A DNA stretch of 64,000 nucleotides, taken from Chelatococcus caeni (GTDB lineage Bacteria > Pseudomonadota > Alphaproteobacteria > Rhizobiales > Beijerinckiaceae). Location of the stretch: positions 310,001 through 374,000 of the forward strand of contig NZ_JACIEN010000003.1 of the NCBI RefSeq assembly GCF_014196925.1, written 5' to 3'. Below are positions 18,432-27,459 of this stretch, in pieces. The notes beneath the pieces were generated by a model. That model did no database searches. It had not been told where the DNA came from and worked only from the letters and a program-made list of their open reading frames with translations. How positions within the stretch are numbered: position 1 is the first letter of the stretch; each line of letters starts with the position of its first letter. Position numbers and translations under genes: made by a program.

Positions 18432-19859
18432 ATGTCCGACGCATCCGGAACGAAGACTGAGGCCGAGGGCGGTGCCGTCCGGCAGGAAGAGGACAGCTTC
18501 GGCCCCATCGCCGTTTCCGCCGCCCGGTACTGGGGCGCCCAGACCCAACGGTCGATCCAGAACTTCCGCATCGGCGGCGAGCGCATGCCGCTGCCGCTCA
18601 TCCGCGCCCTCGCCCTCATCAAGCGCATCGCGGCCGAGACCAACGGCGAATTGGGCCTTCTCGAGCCGCGCCTCGCGCAGGCCATCGCCACCGCCGCGGA
18701 CGAGGTCCTCGAGGGGCGGCATGACGAGGAGTTCCCCCTCGTCATCTGGCAGACCGGCTCGGGCACCCAGACGAACATGAACGTCAACGAGGTGATCGCC
18801 GGCCGGGCCAACGAGATTCTCGGCGCCGACCGCGGCGGCAAGAGCCCGGTCCATCCCAACGACCACGTCAATCTCGGCCAGTCGTCCAACGACACCTTCC
18901 CGACGGCGATCCACATCGCGGCCGCCATCGAGATCGAGCGCCACCTTCTGCCCGCCCTCGCCCATCTCGGCGGCGTCATCGATGCCAAGGCCCGCGCCTT
19001 CGTCGACATCATCAAGATCGGCCGCACGCACCTGCAGGATGCGACGCCGGTCACGCTCGGCCAGGAATTCTCCGGCTATGCGGCGCAGATCGCGCTCGCC
19101 ATGGACCAGATCCGCGCCGCCCAGCCGGGCCTCCTCTCCCTCGCCCAGGGCGGCACCGCCGTGGGCACCGGGCTCAATGCCCATCGCGACTTCGCCGCGC
19201 GTTTCGCGGCCCGCGTCGCCGAGCACACGGGGCTCGCCTTCACCTCGGCACCGAACAAGTTCGCCGCCCTCGCCGGCCATGAGGCCGCCGTTTTCGCCCA
19301 CGGCGCCCTGGCGAGCACCGCGACCGCCCTGTTCAAGATCGCCAACGACATCCGCCTGCTCGGCTCTGGGCCGCGCTCGGGCCTCGGCGAGCTGTCGCTG
19401 CCCGAGAACGAGCCCGGCTCGTCGATCATGCCCGGCAAGGTCAATCCCACCCAGGCCGAGGCCATGACCATGGTCTGCGCCCAGGTGCTGGGCAACAACA
19501 CCACCGTCGCCTTCGCGGCGAGCCAGGGCCATTTCGAGCTCAACGTCTTCAAGCCGGTCATCGCCCATGCCCTGCTGCAGTCGATCCGTCTCCTCGGCGA
19601 TGCGGCGACGAGCTTCGCCGACAACTGCGTCGCCGGCATCACGGCCAACGAGGCGCGCATCGGCGAGCTCATGGGCCGCTCGCTGATGCTCGTCACCGCG
19701 CTCGCCCCGCATATCGGCTACGACAATGCGGCGAAGATCGCCAAGACGGCGCACAGGAACGGCACGACGCTGCGCGAGGAAGCGCTCGCCTCCGGCCTCG
19801 TCGGCGCCGAGGATTTCGACCGCTGGGTCGACCCGTCGGGCATGCTCGGCCCGCGGTGA
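18432..19859 (+). CDS. fumC: Fumarate hydratase class II
   Basis: TCA-cycle hydration of fumarate to L-malate; iron-independent homotetramer. 475 residues. Signatures are [13 protein letters not shown], the [20 protein letters not shown] region with catalytic-site His, [20 protein letters not shown], and the superfamily signature [13 protein letters not shown] with the flexible-loop Ser. The first ~20 residues are a variable extension. It follows sspB by 87 bases and precedes two small genes on the same strand. Confidence 0.97.
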   Translation: MSDASGTKTEAEGGAVRQEEDSFGPIAVSAARYWGAQTQRSIQNFRIGGERMPLPLIRALALIKRIAAETNGELGLLEPRLAQAIATAADEVLEGRHDEEFPLVIWQTGSGTQTNMNVNEVIAGRANEILGADRGGKSPVHPNDHVNLGQSSNDTFPTAIHIAAAIEIERHLLPALAHLGGVIDAKARAFVDIIKIGRTHLQDATPVTLGQEFSGYAAQIALAMDQIRAAQPGLLSLAQGGTAVGTGLNAHRDFAARFAARVAEHTGLAFTSAPNKFAALAGHEAAVFAHGALASTATALFKIANDIRLLGSGPRSGLGELSLPENEPGSSIMPGKVNPTQAEAMTMVCAQVLGNNTTVAFAASQGHFELNVFKPVIAHALLQSIRLLGDAATSFADNCVAGITANEARIGELMGRSLMLVTALAPHIGYDNAAKIAKTAHRNGTTLREEALASGLVGAEDFDRWVDPSGMLGPR

Positions 19860-19869
19860 GGAGGGCGCC

Positions 19870-20061
19870 ATGGCCGAGATCGTGAACCTGCGCATGGCCC
19901 GCAAGGCCAAGGCCCGCAGCCGGAAGGAGGCCGAGGCCGAAGCCAACCGGGCCCGCTTCGGCCGGCCGAAGGCCGAGCGCCTCAAGATGGAGCGCGAGGA
20001 GGAGCGGGCGGCGCGGGCGCATGAGGGCCACCGGCTGGCCGCGCCCGACGAGGAGACATGA
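19870..20061 (+). CDS. DUF4169 family small protein
   Basis: 63-residue, highly charged (Arg/Lys/Glu/Ala) protein beginning MAEIVNLRMARKAKARSRKE, probably one long helix. The pattern fits DUF4169, found next to fumC in Hyphomicrobiales; function unknown. The ATG is ten bases after the fumC stop, with GAGGGCG just upstream. Its stop overlaps the start of the next gene by four bases (ATGA), so the pair is probably a functional unit. Confidence 0.85.
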   Translation: MAEIVNLRMARKAKARSRKEAEAEANRARFGRPKAERLKMEREEERAARAHEGHRLAAPDEET

Positions 20062-20294
20062 CGCCGCCCGGCCGCGCCGGCATCGTCAAGCGCTCGCTGG
20101 TCATCGCCGGCCACAGCACCAGCGTGTCGCTGGAAGAGCCGTTCTGGGCAGCGCTCAAGGAGATGGCTGCGGCGCGCGGCATCTCCGTCGCCCAGGCGGT
20201 CGCCGCCATCGACGAGGAGCGTGGCGAGCAGAACCTGTCCTCCGCCATTCGCGTTGCCGTGCTCGCCTATGTGCGCGCCGCGGCGCGCGGCTGA
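20058..20294 (+). CDS. Ribbon-helix-helix domain protein
   Basis: 78 residues matching the RHH_4 type: KRSLVIAGHSTSVSLEEPFW would form the DNA-contacting beta strand and first helix, ISVAQAVAAIDEE the second. The C-terminus (NLSSAIRVAVLAYVRAAARG) is helical. Likely a small dimeric DNA-binding regulator; target unknown. Four-base overlap with the DUF4169 gene. It ends six bases before the convergent AsmA-like gene. Confidence 0.85.
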   Translation: MTPPGRAGIVKRSLVIAGHSTSVSLEEPFWAALKEMAAARGISVAQAVAAIDEERGEQNLSSAIRVAVLAYVRAAARG

Positions 20295-20300
20295 GCTGCG

Positions 20301-23300
20301 TCAGCGGGCCGTCGGCCGGATATCGAGCGGTCCGCCCGGAGGAGGCGGCGTACGGCCGCTTGGCGCCGTCGGAGCCTCGGGCGAGCCCCCGCTGCCGCCC
20401 GTCGGCGACACCGTCGGCTCCCCTGCCCCATCCGGCTCGAACTCCGGCAGGCGGTGGATGGCCGGAAGCTGCAGCTGCGTCGGCCCGCGCCCCTCCTGCG
20501 ACTGCGGCTGCAGCCGGAACGGGGTCTCGGGTGGGACAGGCGCCTGCTCCTGCCGCTGGCTTTCCTCGCGCAGCAACTCCTCCAGCCGCCTCTGATCCTC
20601 CTGGCGCTGCAAGTCCTGCTGCCGCTGCAAGTCCTGCTGCCGCTGCGCCTCCTCCTCGCGTCGCCTCGCCTCCTCCGCCGCGCGGCGCTCGGCCTCGCGG
20701 GCGCGCTGCTCGCGCTCCGCCCTGAGACGGCGGTTGTGGAAGGCGCGCTCGCGCGCGTCGGCTTCCATCGCCTCGATGCGCTCGAGTTCACGCACGATGC
20801 CGATGGCGGCGAGGCCATTGGCGAGGCTGCCCGCATCGAGGCTGCGCTTCGGCGCATCGACCGGCCCGGACCAGATGGCCACCGCCTGGGGCGACGGCCC
20901 TGTCCAGCCTTTCGGCGACGTCGCCGCGATGACGGTCGCCCGCAGGTCGACGGTGAGGCTGCGCAGGTCGAGCGTGCCCGAGAGCGACCCCTCGGCCACC
21001 CCGGCCTGCGTCGGCATCGTCAGCGGGCCGAAGCGCAGGACGCCGCCGGACAGGCTGACGGGGCCGGACAGCTGCGGCAAGGGCCACGTGCCCTCGTCGA
21101 GCTCCTCGGCAAGCGCGGCCGTCACGATCGGCAGGTCCGGCCGCAGCGTATCGGCGGCGAGTGCCTGCGCCACCATGCGGGTGACGGCCGATGGATCGAG
21201 CCCCGGGATCGACGCATCCGCCACCGACAGGGTGGCGCCGCCGGCAAGGTTGGCGACGAGCCGCGCCGGGCTTTCCCCGGCCGTGCCGATCTCGAAATCG
21301 CCGCTGAGGGTGCCGGGAAGCCCGCTGCCGGCGATGCTCGAAAGCGGAATGGTCGTGAGCTTGCCGCGCGCCGAGATCGCGGCGAGGGAGCCTTCCCGGC
21401 GCATCGTCAGACTGGTCTCGATGCGGCCGCCCGAGAGCTCGCCATTGAGATCGTCGATGGCGAGCCCGGCCGGATGCAGCGACAACCGCAGCGCCGCATC
21501 GCGCAAAGTGAGCGTCGGCGTCAGGGCCAGGCTGCCGGCGGTCAGCGTCAGGGCACCGTCGACAGGCGGGGCGGCGGCACCAAGGCGCTCGCCGGACCAT
21601 GCGCGCCCCTCGGGCGCCATGGGCAGCGGGCCCAGTGCGAGCGCCGCGACATTGGCGAGCGCCAGGCGCTCGAAATGGACCGCCCCCTCGACACGGCCGC
21701 CCTCGCCCACGGTCAGGCGCCCGTGCAGCGGAACGCCGCCCGCCGTCGCCGCAAGATTGACGAGCGACAGCCCCCTGCCGCCGAGCGTCGCATCGGCGGT
21801 CAGTTCGAGCGGCAATGCCCCTGCGCCCGGCAACGGCCGCGCCAGCACCTCCGCGAGGCGGCCGAGGTCGCCCGCCGTCATCGTTACCCGCCCGGCGAAG
21901 AGCGGCGCCGTTTCGAAAAAGCTGAAGGTTCCCTCGCCGGCGAGGCTCGCTCCGGCGGCCGCGAGCGAGAAGCGCCCGGCCATGTCGTCGAGCGAAGCGC
22001 CCCGCGCCGAGATCGACAGGCGGCCCCCCTCGCCGTCCGGCAGCGGCAGGACATCGAAGCCGAGCTGCCCGAGCAGTTGCGCCCCGTCGCCGGCCCCGAG
22101 GCTGACCTCGAGCTCCGCCCCCACCCCTGAAGCGGGCGGCAGCGACAGCCCCATGTCCACCTCGGTGTCGCCGATCCTGCCGTCGGCCTTGACGAAGAGC
22201 GGCGCACCGGCGTCCACGCGCCCCGCCTCGAGCGTGAGGCGGAGCGCCCCGCCGTCCGCGACCGCCCGCGTCAGCGCCGCCGCGGCGCGCGCCGGCAGGA
22301 AACGGGAGGCGAGCGCGGCGAGCGCCTGCGGATGGTCGGCGTCGATGGTCGCGCCCAGCCGCCCGCCAGCGGCATCGATGCGCCCTTGCGCCTCGATCTG
22401 CGCGCCGCCGAAGCCCGACGCATTGAGATATTCGACGACGACGCCCTGCGATCCGGCCTCCACGAGGGCGCTGAGGCGCCCCAGCGCGTCACGGCCGGAC
22501 GCCCCGAGGCCGAGGTCGCGCGCATCGAGCGACAGGCCGATGTCGGCGCCGGAAGCAAGGGCGAGCAGCCCTTCGAATTGCGGCAGGGCGGCGATGTCGA
22601 CCCTGCTCGCCGTCACCTCGGCCTCGTAGCGCGGGCGCCCGCCGCTGCCATCCGCTGGCATGAAACGGATCGCGCCGCCGACCTCCGCCTCACCCGCCTT
22701 CACGGCGATGTTGCGCGCGCCGATGCTGCCGTGATCGAGCGCGAGCTCGGCGCTGGCGGACAATCGCGGCAGGCCCGCGAGCGCTTCGGCCAGCGACTGC
22801 GACGCCCCCATGCGCACCAGCGCCCGCGCGAACACCAGCGGCTGGCCGCTGTCGAGCGAAATGGACCCCGTTCCCGAGATGTCGTCCTTCGGCCCGCCGA
22901 GCGGGATGAGCCCCTCGCCGCGTGCCGCGATGCGGGTTTCCCCCGGCAGCCCGAGATCGAACCGGGACAGGGCGAGGACGTCCCCGTCGCGATGCAATCC
23001 GGCCGTGAGCGGGCCGAACTCCTCGCCCGCGATCGCCAATGCCTCGAGCGACAGGTCGAGGCGGAGCGGCAGCCGCGCAAGCAAGCCGGCCGCGCGAAGC
23101 CCGAGCGCGCCTTCGTCGATCCGCTCGCGCAGCACGTCGAGGTCGACGCGCCGGCCGCCGAGGCTCGCCCGGAGGGCCGGCCGGCCGCCGAGGTCGAGCG
23201 TCGCCGTGCCCGTCAGCGCAAGGTCCTTGCTGCCCTCGCCGTGCGTGAGGTCGAGCGTGAGGTCGCGCGCCGAAAGGCTGCGGATGTCGCCTTCCACGGC

Positions 23301-24071
23301 GCCGGAGAGAATGATCTGGCGAGGCTCGCCGGCGCCGGCCAAGGGTTCGGTGTATCGCACGGCGGCCGCAAGGCCGGGCAGCAATCTCCCGCCGGGCCCG
23401 TCGGCGAGCTTCAGCACGCCATCGACGTCGAGCAGGCCTCCACCTGCGGCGCGGCCGAGCACGGCCTTCAGCCGCATGTCGCCGCCGGCTTCACGCACCC
23501 CCGTCGACACGCGCAGCGGAACGCCGTTCGCCTCGCCCTCGATGCGCCAGGGCCCGGCGAGGCTCGCCGCCACGATCTCGGCCTCGATCTCGCCGATTCG
23601 CGCGATCTCGGCGCCGGCGGCATCCTCCACCCTGATCTCACCGCGCGTGATGCCGAGGCGTTCGATGGCGATCGCGACATTGGCGGCCGAGACAGAACCG
23701 GGGCGCGGCAGGACAAGGGTTCCGTCGTCGGTGACGCGTACGGCAAGAACGGGCGCGTCGAGGCCCGCCTCGATCACCCGCACCTCGCCCTTGATGAGGG
23801 GCATCGGCGCGACCTCGACCGAGAGCCGCCGGGCGGCAAGCATGGCCCCGCCGGCTTCGCCGAGGCTGACGTCGCTCAGCACGATCTCCGGCGTCGGCAG
23901 GAGGCGCAGCTCGATGACCCCGCCGGTGCGCACCGGCAGCCCGAGGGCCTCGCCCAGCACGCCCTCCACCTCGCCGCGGCGCGCCTCCCAATCGATGAAA
24001 TAGGGCACCGCGAGAGCCGCGCTCAACACAAGGATGAGGAGGATGGCAATGACCGTCAGAAAGTCGCGCAC
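20301..24071 (-). CDS. AsmA-like family protein with Gln-rich C-terminal tail
   Basis: Large envelope protein of the AsmA/TamB-like group, implicated in lipid transport and outer-membrane homeostasis. 1256 residues. One N-terminal membrane anchor (FLTVIAILLILVLSAALAV), then AsmA repeats beginning EGVLGEALGLPVRTGGVIEL, a long beta-rich body, and the AsmA C-terminal domain at about 880-1080 (SAEGTF-like and LNGELSGGRIETSLTM segments). After about 1100 there is a coiled coil with REERE-, RQQDLQ- and RRLEE-type repeats, then a Pro/Gly-rich end. The coiled-coil tail is not part of the usual AsmA domain. Frame is intact throughout. Confidence 0.88.
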   Translation of the reverse strand: MRDFLTVIAILLILVLSAALAVPYFIDWEARRGEVEGVLGEALGLPVRTGGVIELRLLPTPEIVLSDVSLGEAGGAMLAARRLSVEVAPMPLIKGEVRVIEAGLDAPVLAVRVTDDGTLVLPRPGSVSAANVAIAIERLGITRGEIRVEDAAGAEIARIGEIEAEIVAASLAGPWRIEGEANGVPLRVSTGVREAGGDMRLKAVLGRAAGGGLLDVDGVLKLADGPGGRLLPGLAAAVRYTEPLAGAGEPRQIILSGAVEGDIRSLSARDLTLDLTHGEGSKDLALTGTATLDLGGRPALRASLGGRRVDLDVLRERIDEGALGLRAAGLLARLPLRLDLSLEALAIAGEEFGPLTAGLHRDGDVLALSRFDLGLPGETRIAARGEGLIPLGGPKDDISGTGSISLDSGQPLVFARALVRMGASQSLAEALAGLPRLSASAELALDHGSIGARNIAVKAGEAEVGGAIRFMPADGSGGRPRYEAEVTASRVDIAALPQFEGLLALASGADIGLSLDARDLGLGASGRDALGRLSALVEAGSQGVVVEYLNASGFGGAQIEAQGRIDAAGGRLGATIDADHPQALAALASRFLPARAAAALTRAVADGGALRLTLEAGRVDAGAPLFVKADGRIGDTEVDMGLSLPPASGVGAELEVSLGAGDGAQLLGQLGFDVLPLPDGEGGRLSISARGASLDDMAGRFSLAAAGASLAGEGTFSFFETAPLFAGRVTMTAGDLGRLAEVLARPLPGAGALPLELTADATLGGRGLSLVNLAATAGGVPLHGRLTVGEGGRVEGAVHFERLALANVAALALGPLPMAPEGRAWSGERLGAAAPPVDGALTLTAGSLALTPTLTLRDAALRLSLHPAGLAIDDLNGELSGGRIETSLTMRREGSLAAISARGKLTTIPLSSIAGSGLPGTLSGDFEIGTAGESPARLVANLAGGATLSVADASIPGLDPSAVTRMVAQALAADTLRPDLPIVTAALAEELDEGTWPLPQLSGPVSLSGGVLRFGPLTMPTQAGVAEGSLSGTLDLRSLTVDLRATVIAATSPKGWTGPSPQAVAIWSGPVDAPKRSLDAGSLANGLAAIGIVRELERIEAMEADARERAFHNRRLRAEREQRAREAERRAAEEARRREEEAQRQQDLQRQQDLQRQEDQRRLEELLREESQRQEQAPVPPETPFRLQPQSQEGRGPTQLQLPAIHRLPEFEPDGAGEPTVSPTGGSGGSPEAPTAPSGRTPPPPGGPLDIRPTAR
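20606..20641. repeat. 18-bp tandem duplication inside the AsmA-like gene
   Basis: The unit GCTGCAAGTCCTGCTGCC occurs twice in tandem (20606-20623 and 20624-20641). On the coding strand this gives a repeated QRQQDL hexapeptide in the coiled-coil tail. It keeps frame and is a likely site of length variation. Confidence 0.85.
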
Positions 24072-24198
24072 GCTCGTCGGGCTCGGCTGATCGAGGTTTT
24101 CACCTCACTTTAGCGGATTTGACGGCGCGGCTGTGGCGAGCCTTGCGTCGCCAACCGCGGCTCGGCCCTTTCATCTCTGGCACGTCGGCCGGGCAAGC

Positions 24199-24762
24199 TC
24201 AATGGACCGGGCGCCGGCCGATGGCTTCGCCAGCGCCGCCGGGCGGCAGCCACCGCCTCGCGGCGTCCCCCGCCATGAAGCGGGCGTGGCGCGCAGCGAG
24301 CGCGGCGAGCGCTTCGCCGGGTCCCGGTTGCGTCTTCCCGGCTTCCTGCACCTTCCACATGTGCACGCAACGCCAGCCCCCGCCCGGCCCCCGACGCAGG
24401 CGGCGCAGGCTGCGGCCGGAGAAGACGGTGCCACGCAGGTCGCGGACGACGGGCAGCGCCTTGCCCGGCGCTGCCACGAGATCGACCAGCCAGGTCTCTT
24501 CACCCGCATCGAAATCCGCATCGAGGAGCTCGCGCTCGCCGGTCAGGAGCCCATCGGCCGCCTCTCGCGTCAGATAGGCCCAGGTGGCGAAGGCCTGCGG
24601 CTCCCCGTCGGCAAGGTAGAATTTGATCTGCCCGCGCGAGATGGCCGGCACGAGGCGCTGCTCGACATCCTCGAGGCGCATGTCGCGATACCGGGGCGAG
24701 CGCGGCAGCAGGGAAACCGCGGCGCCGAGCGCCTGCTGCTCCCAGAAACGGGTTGCATTCAT
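24199..24762 (-). CDS. HlyC/RtxC-type (toxin-activating) lysine acyltransferase homologue
   Basis: 187 residues. Similar to the HlyC family that acylates internal lysines of RTX toxins from acyl-ACP: VEQRLVPAISRGQIKFYLA, ADGEPQAFATWAYLTREA and the acidic-site motif ETWLVDLVAAPG, then VVRDLRGTVFSG. In HlyC a catalytic His sits in SP-x-HR before this; here the aligned motif is SPRYRD, with Tyr25 (codon 24688-24690). No RTX protein, HlyB or HlyD gene is in the window. Divergent from the region on its right; AsmA follows 127 bases downstream on the same strand. May act on another protein, or be inactive. Confidence 0.78.
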   Translation of the reverse strand: MNATRFWEQQALGAAVSLLPRSPRYRDMRLEDVEQRLVPAISRGQIKFYLADGEPQAFATWAYLTREAADGLLTGERELLDADFDAGEETWLVDLVAAPGKALPVVRDLRGTVFSGRSLRRLRRGPGGGWRCVHMWKVQEAGKTQPGPGEALAALAARHARFMAGDAARRWLPPGGAGEAIGRRPVH

Positions 24763-24811
24763 CTGAAAATGATCTTGCTTTGAAAATATGGAGGCGATCG
24801 CAATGCGCGCC

Positions 24812-24840
24812 TCTATAGCCCAACCGGATCACATAAAGAA
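24812..24840 (-). promoter_or_regulatory. Putative promoter of the HlyC-like gene
   Basis: On the minus strand TTCTTT (24835-24840) and TATAGA (24812-24817) are spaced by 17 bases, in a locally AT-rich stretch. This would give a leader of about 45 bases. Sequence inference only. Confidence 0.4.
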
Positions 24841-24920
24841 GAAGCAGAATGTCGGCTCCCGGCCTTGTGATTGCCGTCGGGGCGGGGCGGAGAAGCAAGC
24901 CGCCTCTCCACCCCGGTTCT

Positions 24921-26339
24921 TCACGCCCGCGGCGGCAGCGTCTTGCCGGGATTCATGATGTTGAGGGGGTCAAGCGCGGCCTTGAGCGTGTGCATCACCT
25001 CAAGCGCCGGCGCGCCGTGCTCCTCGACGAGATAGACCATCTTCTTCTGACCGACGCCATGCTCGCCGGTGCAGGTGCCGCCCATGGCGATGGCGCGGCG
25101 CACGAGCCGGTCGATGAAGCCCTTCACCCGCTCGACCTCGTCCGCATTGTCGAGGTCGAGGAGAGGCTGGCAATGGAAATTGCCGTCGCCCACATGGCCC
25201 GCGATCGGCGAGATGAGGCCGCTCGCCTCGATGTCGCGCTTGGTCTCGTCGACGCATTCGGCAAGGCGGGAGATCGGCACGCACACGTCGGTGGCGACGG
25301 AGCGGGCGCCGGGCCGCAGCGCCAGCGCCGCCCAATAGGCGTCGTGCCGCGCCTGCCAGAGGCGGGAGCGATCCTCGGGCTGGGTCGCCCAGTCGAAGGC
25401 GCCGCCTTCGAACTCCGCCGCGATCTCGCCGAAGCGCTCTGCCTGCTCCTTCACGCCCGCTTCCGTGCCGTGGAACTCGACGAAGAGCATCGGCGTCTCC
25501 TGGAGGCCGAGCTTGGCGTGCAGGTTGACGCCGCGAATCATCACCTCGTCGAGCAGCTCGATGCGGGCGACCGGCAGGCCCATCTGGATGGTGGCGATGA
25601 CGGTGTCGCACGCGGCCTTGACGGAGGGGAACGGGCACACGCCAGCCGACACCGCCTCGGGAATGCCGGAGAGCTTCAGCGTGACCTCGGTGATGACGCC
25701 GAGCGTGCCCTCGGAGCCCACGTAGAGCCGCGTGAGATCATAGCCCGCCGAGGTCTTGCGGGCGCGCGTCGAGGTCTTGACGATCTCGCCCGCCGGCGTG
25801 ACCACCGTGAGCGCCAGCACATTGTCCTTCATCGTGCCGTAGCGGACCGCATTGGTGCCGGAGGCCCGCGTCGCCGCCATGCCGCCGAGGGAAGCATCCG
25901 CCCCCGGATCGATGGGGAAGAAGAGCCCCTGGTCGCGCAGGTGCTCGTTGAGCTCCTTGCGCGTGACGCCCGCCTCCACCGTGCAGTCGAGGTCCTCCGC
26001 ATGGACGGCGACGATGCGCTTCATGCGGCTCATGTCGATGGATACGCCTCCGTAGGGCGCGTTGACATGGCCTTCGAGCGAGGTGCCCGTGCCGAAGGGG
26101 ATGACCGGCATGCGGTGCGCGGCGCACAGCCGCACGATCTCCGCAACCTCCTCGGTGCTCTCGGGGAAGACCACGGCGTCCGGCGGCTGGTTCGGGATCC
26201 ATGTGAGGGTATGGCCGTGCTGCTCGCGCACGGCCTGGCTCGTGACGAGGCGGTTGCCGAAGCGCTCGGCGAGCGCGGCGACGACGGCCGCCACGGTCGT
26301 CTCGTCGGGCCTTGCCGGCCGTTCTGCGGCGGTGGTCAT
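24921..26339 (-). CDS. FAD-binding oxidoreductase, D-lactate dehydrogenase (cytochrome) / GlcD type
   Basis: Flavoprotein that oxidises D-2-hydroxy acids and passes electrons to the respiratory chain. 472 residues. The N-terminal PCMH-type FAD domain (about 35-210) has VIPFGTGTSLEGHVN, IDPGADASLGGMAATRASGTNAVRYG and YVGSEGTLGVITEV. The C-terminal FAD-oxidase domain has the metal/substrate motif GHVGDGNFHC and ends GTCTGEHGVGQKK...LNIMNPGK. This arrangement fits D-lactate dehydrogenase best; glycolate oxidase subunit GlcD is the main alternative. ATG 26339 is chosen; an upstream ATG adds an unconserved tail. Confidence 0.9.
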   Translation of the reverse strand: MTTAAERPARPDETTVAAVVAALAERFGNRLVTSQAVREQHGHTLTWIPNQPPDAVVFPESTEEVAEIVRLCAAHRMPVIPFGTGTSLEGHVNAPYGGVSIDMSRMKRIVAVHAEDLDCTVEAGVTRKELNEHLRDQGLFFPIDPGADASLGGMAATRASGTNAVRYGTMKDNVLALTVVTPAGEIVKTSTRARKTSAGYDLTRLYVGSEGTLGVITEVTLKLSGIPEAVSAGVCPFPSVKAACDTVIATIQMGLPVARIELLDEVMIRGVNLHAKLGLQETPMLFVEFHGTEAGVKEQAERFGEIAAEFEGGAFDWATQPEDRSRLWQARHDAYWAALALRPGARSVATDVCVPISRLAECVDETKRDIEASGLISPIAGHVGDGNFHCQPLLDLDNADEVERVKGFIDRLVRRAIAMGGTCTGEHGVGQKKMVYLVEEHGAPALEVMHTLKAALDPLNIMNPGKTLPPRA

Positions 26340-26526
26340 TCTCGAATCCTCGGGCTGTTGCTCATGGGCTCGAGCGCATCTTCTATGCCCTTGCGCCGCG
26401 CACAAGTGCGCATTCGTCGCAAGGCGACACGATTCATTAGGTTTGCATTCAGGTTGGAATGCTTAAACTTTGACCTTGGGGTGCCTCGCCCGGCGCCCGA
26501 CAGCCAGCACGATCCGGAGAGGTTCC

Positions 26527-27078
26527 TTGCGCAACCCGGCAGACGCACCGGCCCTGTTCTTTGCCCCCTTCGTCTCCTCGACCATGCGGGCGGAGGCGCA
26601 CTGGATCGACTACAACGGCCACCTCAACGCCGCCTATTACAACGTCTTCTTCGACCGGGCGGTGGATGAGGCCTTCGGGCTCGTCGGGCTCGGCCCCGGC
26701 TATGTCGAGGAGCGCAAGGCCTCGTTCTTCGTGGTCGAGAGCCACATCCGCTACCGGCGCGAACTGCGCGAGAACGACCCGGTCCGCGTGACGCTGCAGC
26801 TCCTCGCCTTCGACGAGAAGCGCATCCACTATTTCATGGAGCTGCATCACGCCGCCGAGGGCTGGCTGGCGGCCTCCTGCGAGAACCTGTCGCTGCACGT
26901 CGACATGCGCACGCGCAAGGTAGCGGCCTTCCCGCCGGACATCCTGGCGAACCTCGCCGTCATGCGCGCGGCGCATGCCCGCCTTCCGCATCCGGAAGAC
27001 GCCGGCAGGTCCATCGCCGTGCCCGACCGGGGCGAGGAAGAGCACGAGCCGCAACTCGCCTCCGGCACCCGCCACTGA
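26527..27078 (+). CDS. Hot-dog fold acyl-CoA thioesterase family protein
   Basis: 183 residues from TTG 26527, supported by GGAGAGG about four bases upstream; ATG 26584 is the alternative. The 4HBT-type pattern is clear: HWIDYNGHLNAAYYNVFFDR with the conserved Asp-x-x-x-His region, followed by YRRELRENDPVRVTLQLLAF. The sequence type resembles the thioesterases linked to carnitine/betainyl-CoA degradation, but no carnitine genes are near. The C-terminus is a charged, unconserved tail. Ends six bases before the convergent small secreted gene. Confidence 0.82.
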   Translation: MRNPADAPALFFAPFVSSTMRAEAHWIDYNGHLNAAYYNVFFDRAVDEAFGLVGLGPGYVEERKASFFVVESHIRYRRELRENDPVRVTLQLLAFDEKRIHYFMELHHAAEGWLAASCENLSLHVDMRTRKVAAFPPDILANLAVMRAAHARLPHPEDAGRSIAVPDRGEEEHEPQLASGTRH

Positions 27079-27084
27079 CCGCGA

Positions 27085-27357
27085 TCAGCAGCGCGGGCAT
27101 TCCAGGGAGCGCAGGGGCTGCTGGAAGCGGTCGATCTGCTGCTGCTGCCGCATCTGGTTGAATTCGAACTGCTGCTGCTGCCGGTCCTGCGAGCGCTGCA
27201 ACTCGCGTGTCACGTCGCGATCGGACTGGCGGTATTGCCGCTCCACGCGGTTGAGCGCCCCTTCCTGGCCGTGCGCCGGCAGCGGGCCGGCAAGGCCGAC
27301 CATCAGCGCCGCGCCCGCGGCAAGGGCCGGCGCGAGCAACACCATCCTGCGGGGCAT
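27085..27357 (-). CDS. Small secreted Gln/Arg-rich protein, unknown function
   Basis: 90 residues. A clear signal peptide (MPRRMVLLAPALAAGAALMV, cleavage near PAHG-QEG) is followed by about 50 residues dominated by Gln, Arg and Asp (SQDRQQQQFEFNQMRQQQQI), and the end is SLECPRC with two Cys. AGAGGAG nine bases before ATG 27357 selects this start over ATG 27378. I do not recognise a family. Lies between the convergent thioesterase gene and divergent uvrD. Probably a short periplasmic helix or coiled coil. Confidence 0.7.
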   Translation of the reverse strand: MPRRMVLLAPALAAGAALMVGLAGPLPAHGQEGALNRVERQYRQSDRDVTRELQRSQDRQQQQFEFNQMRQQQQIDRFQQPLRSLECPRC

Positions 27358-27459
27358 TCTGTCCACTCCTCTCGTCATGCCCCTTATATAGGGGCTGCGT
27401 GCCTCCCATCCTAGGCCGGCAGGCGTCCTCGACACTCGACGCCGTTCGCCTTTTGGTCC

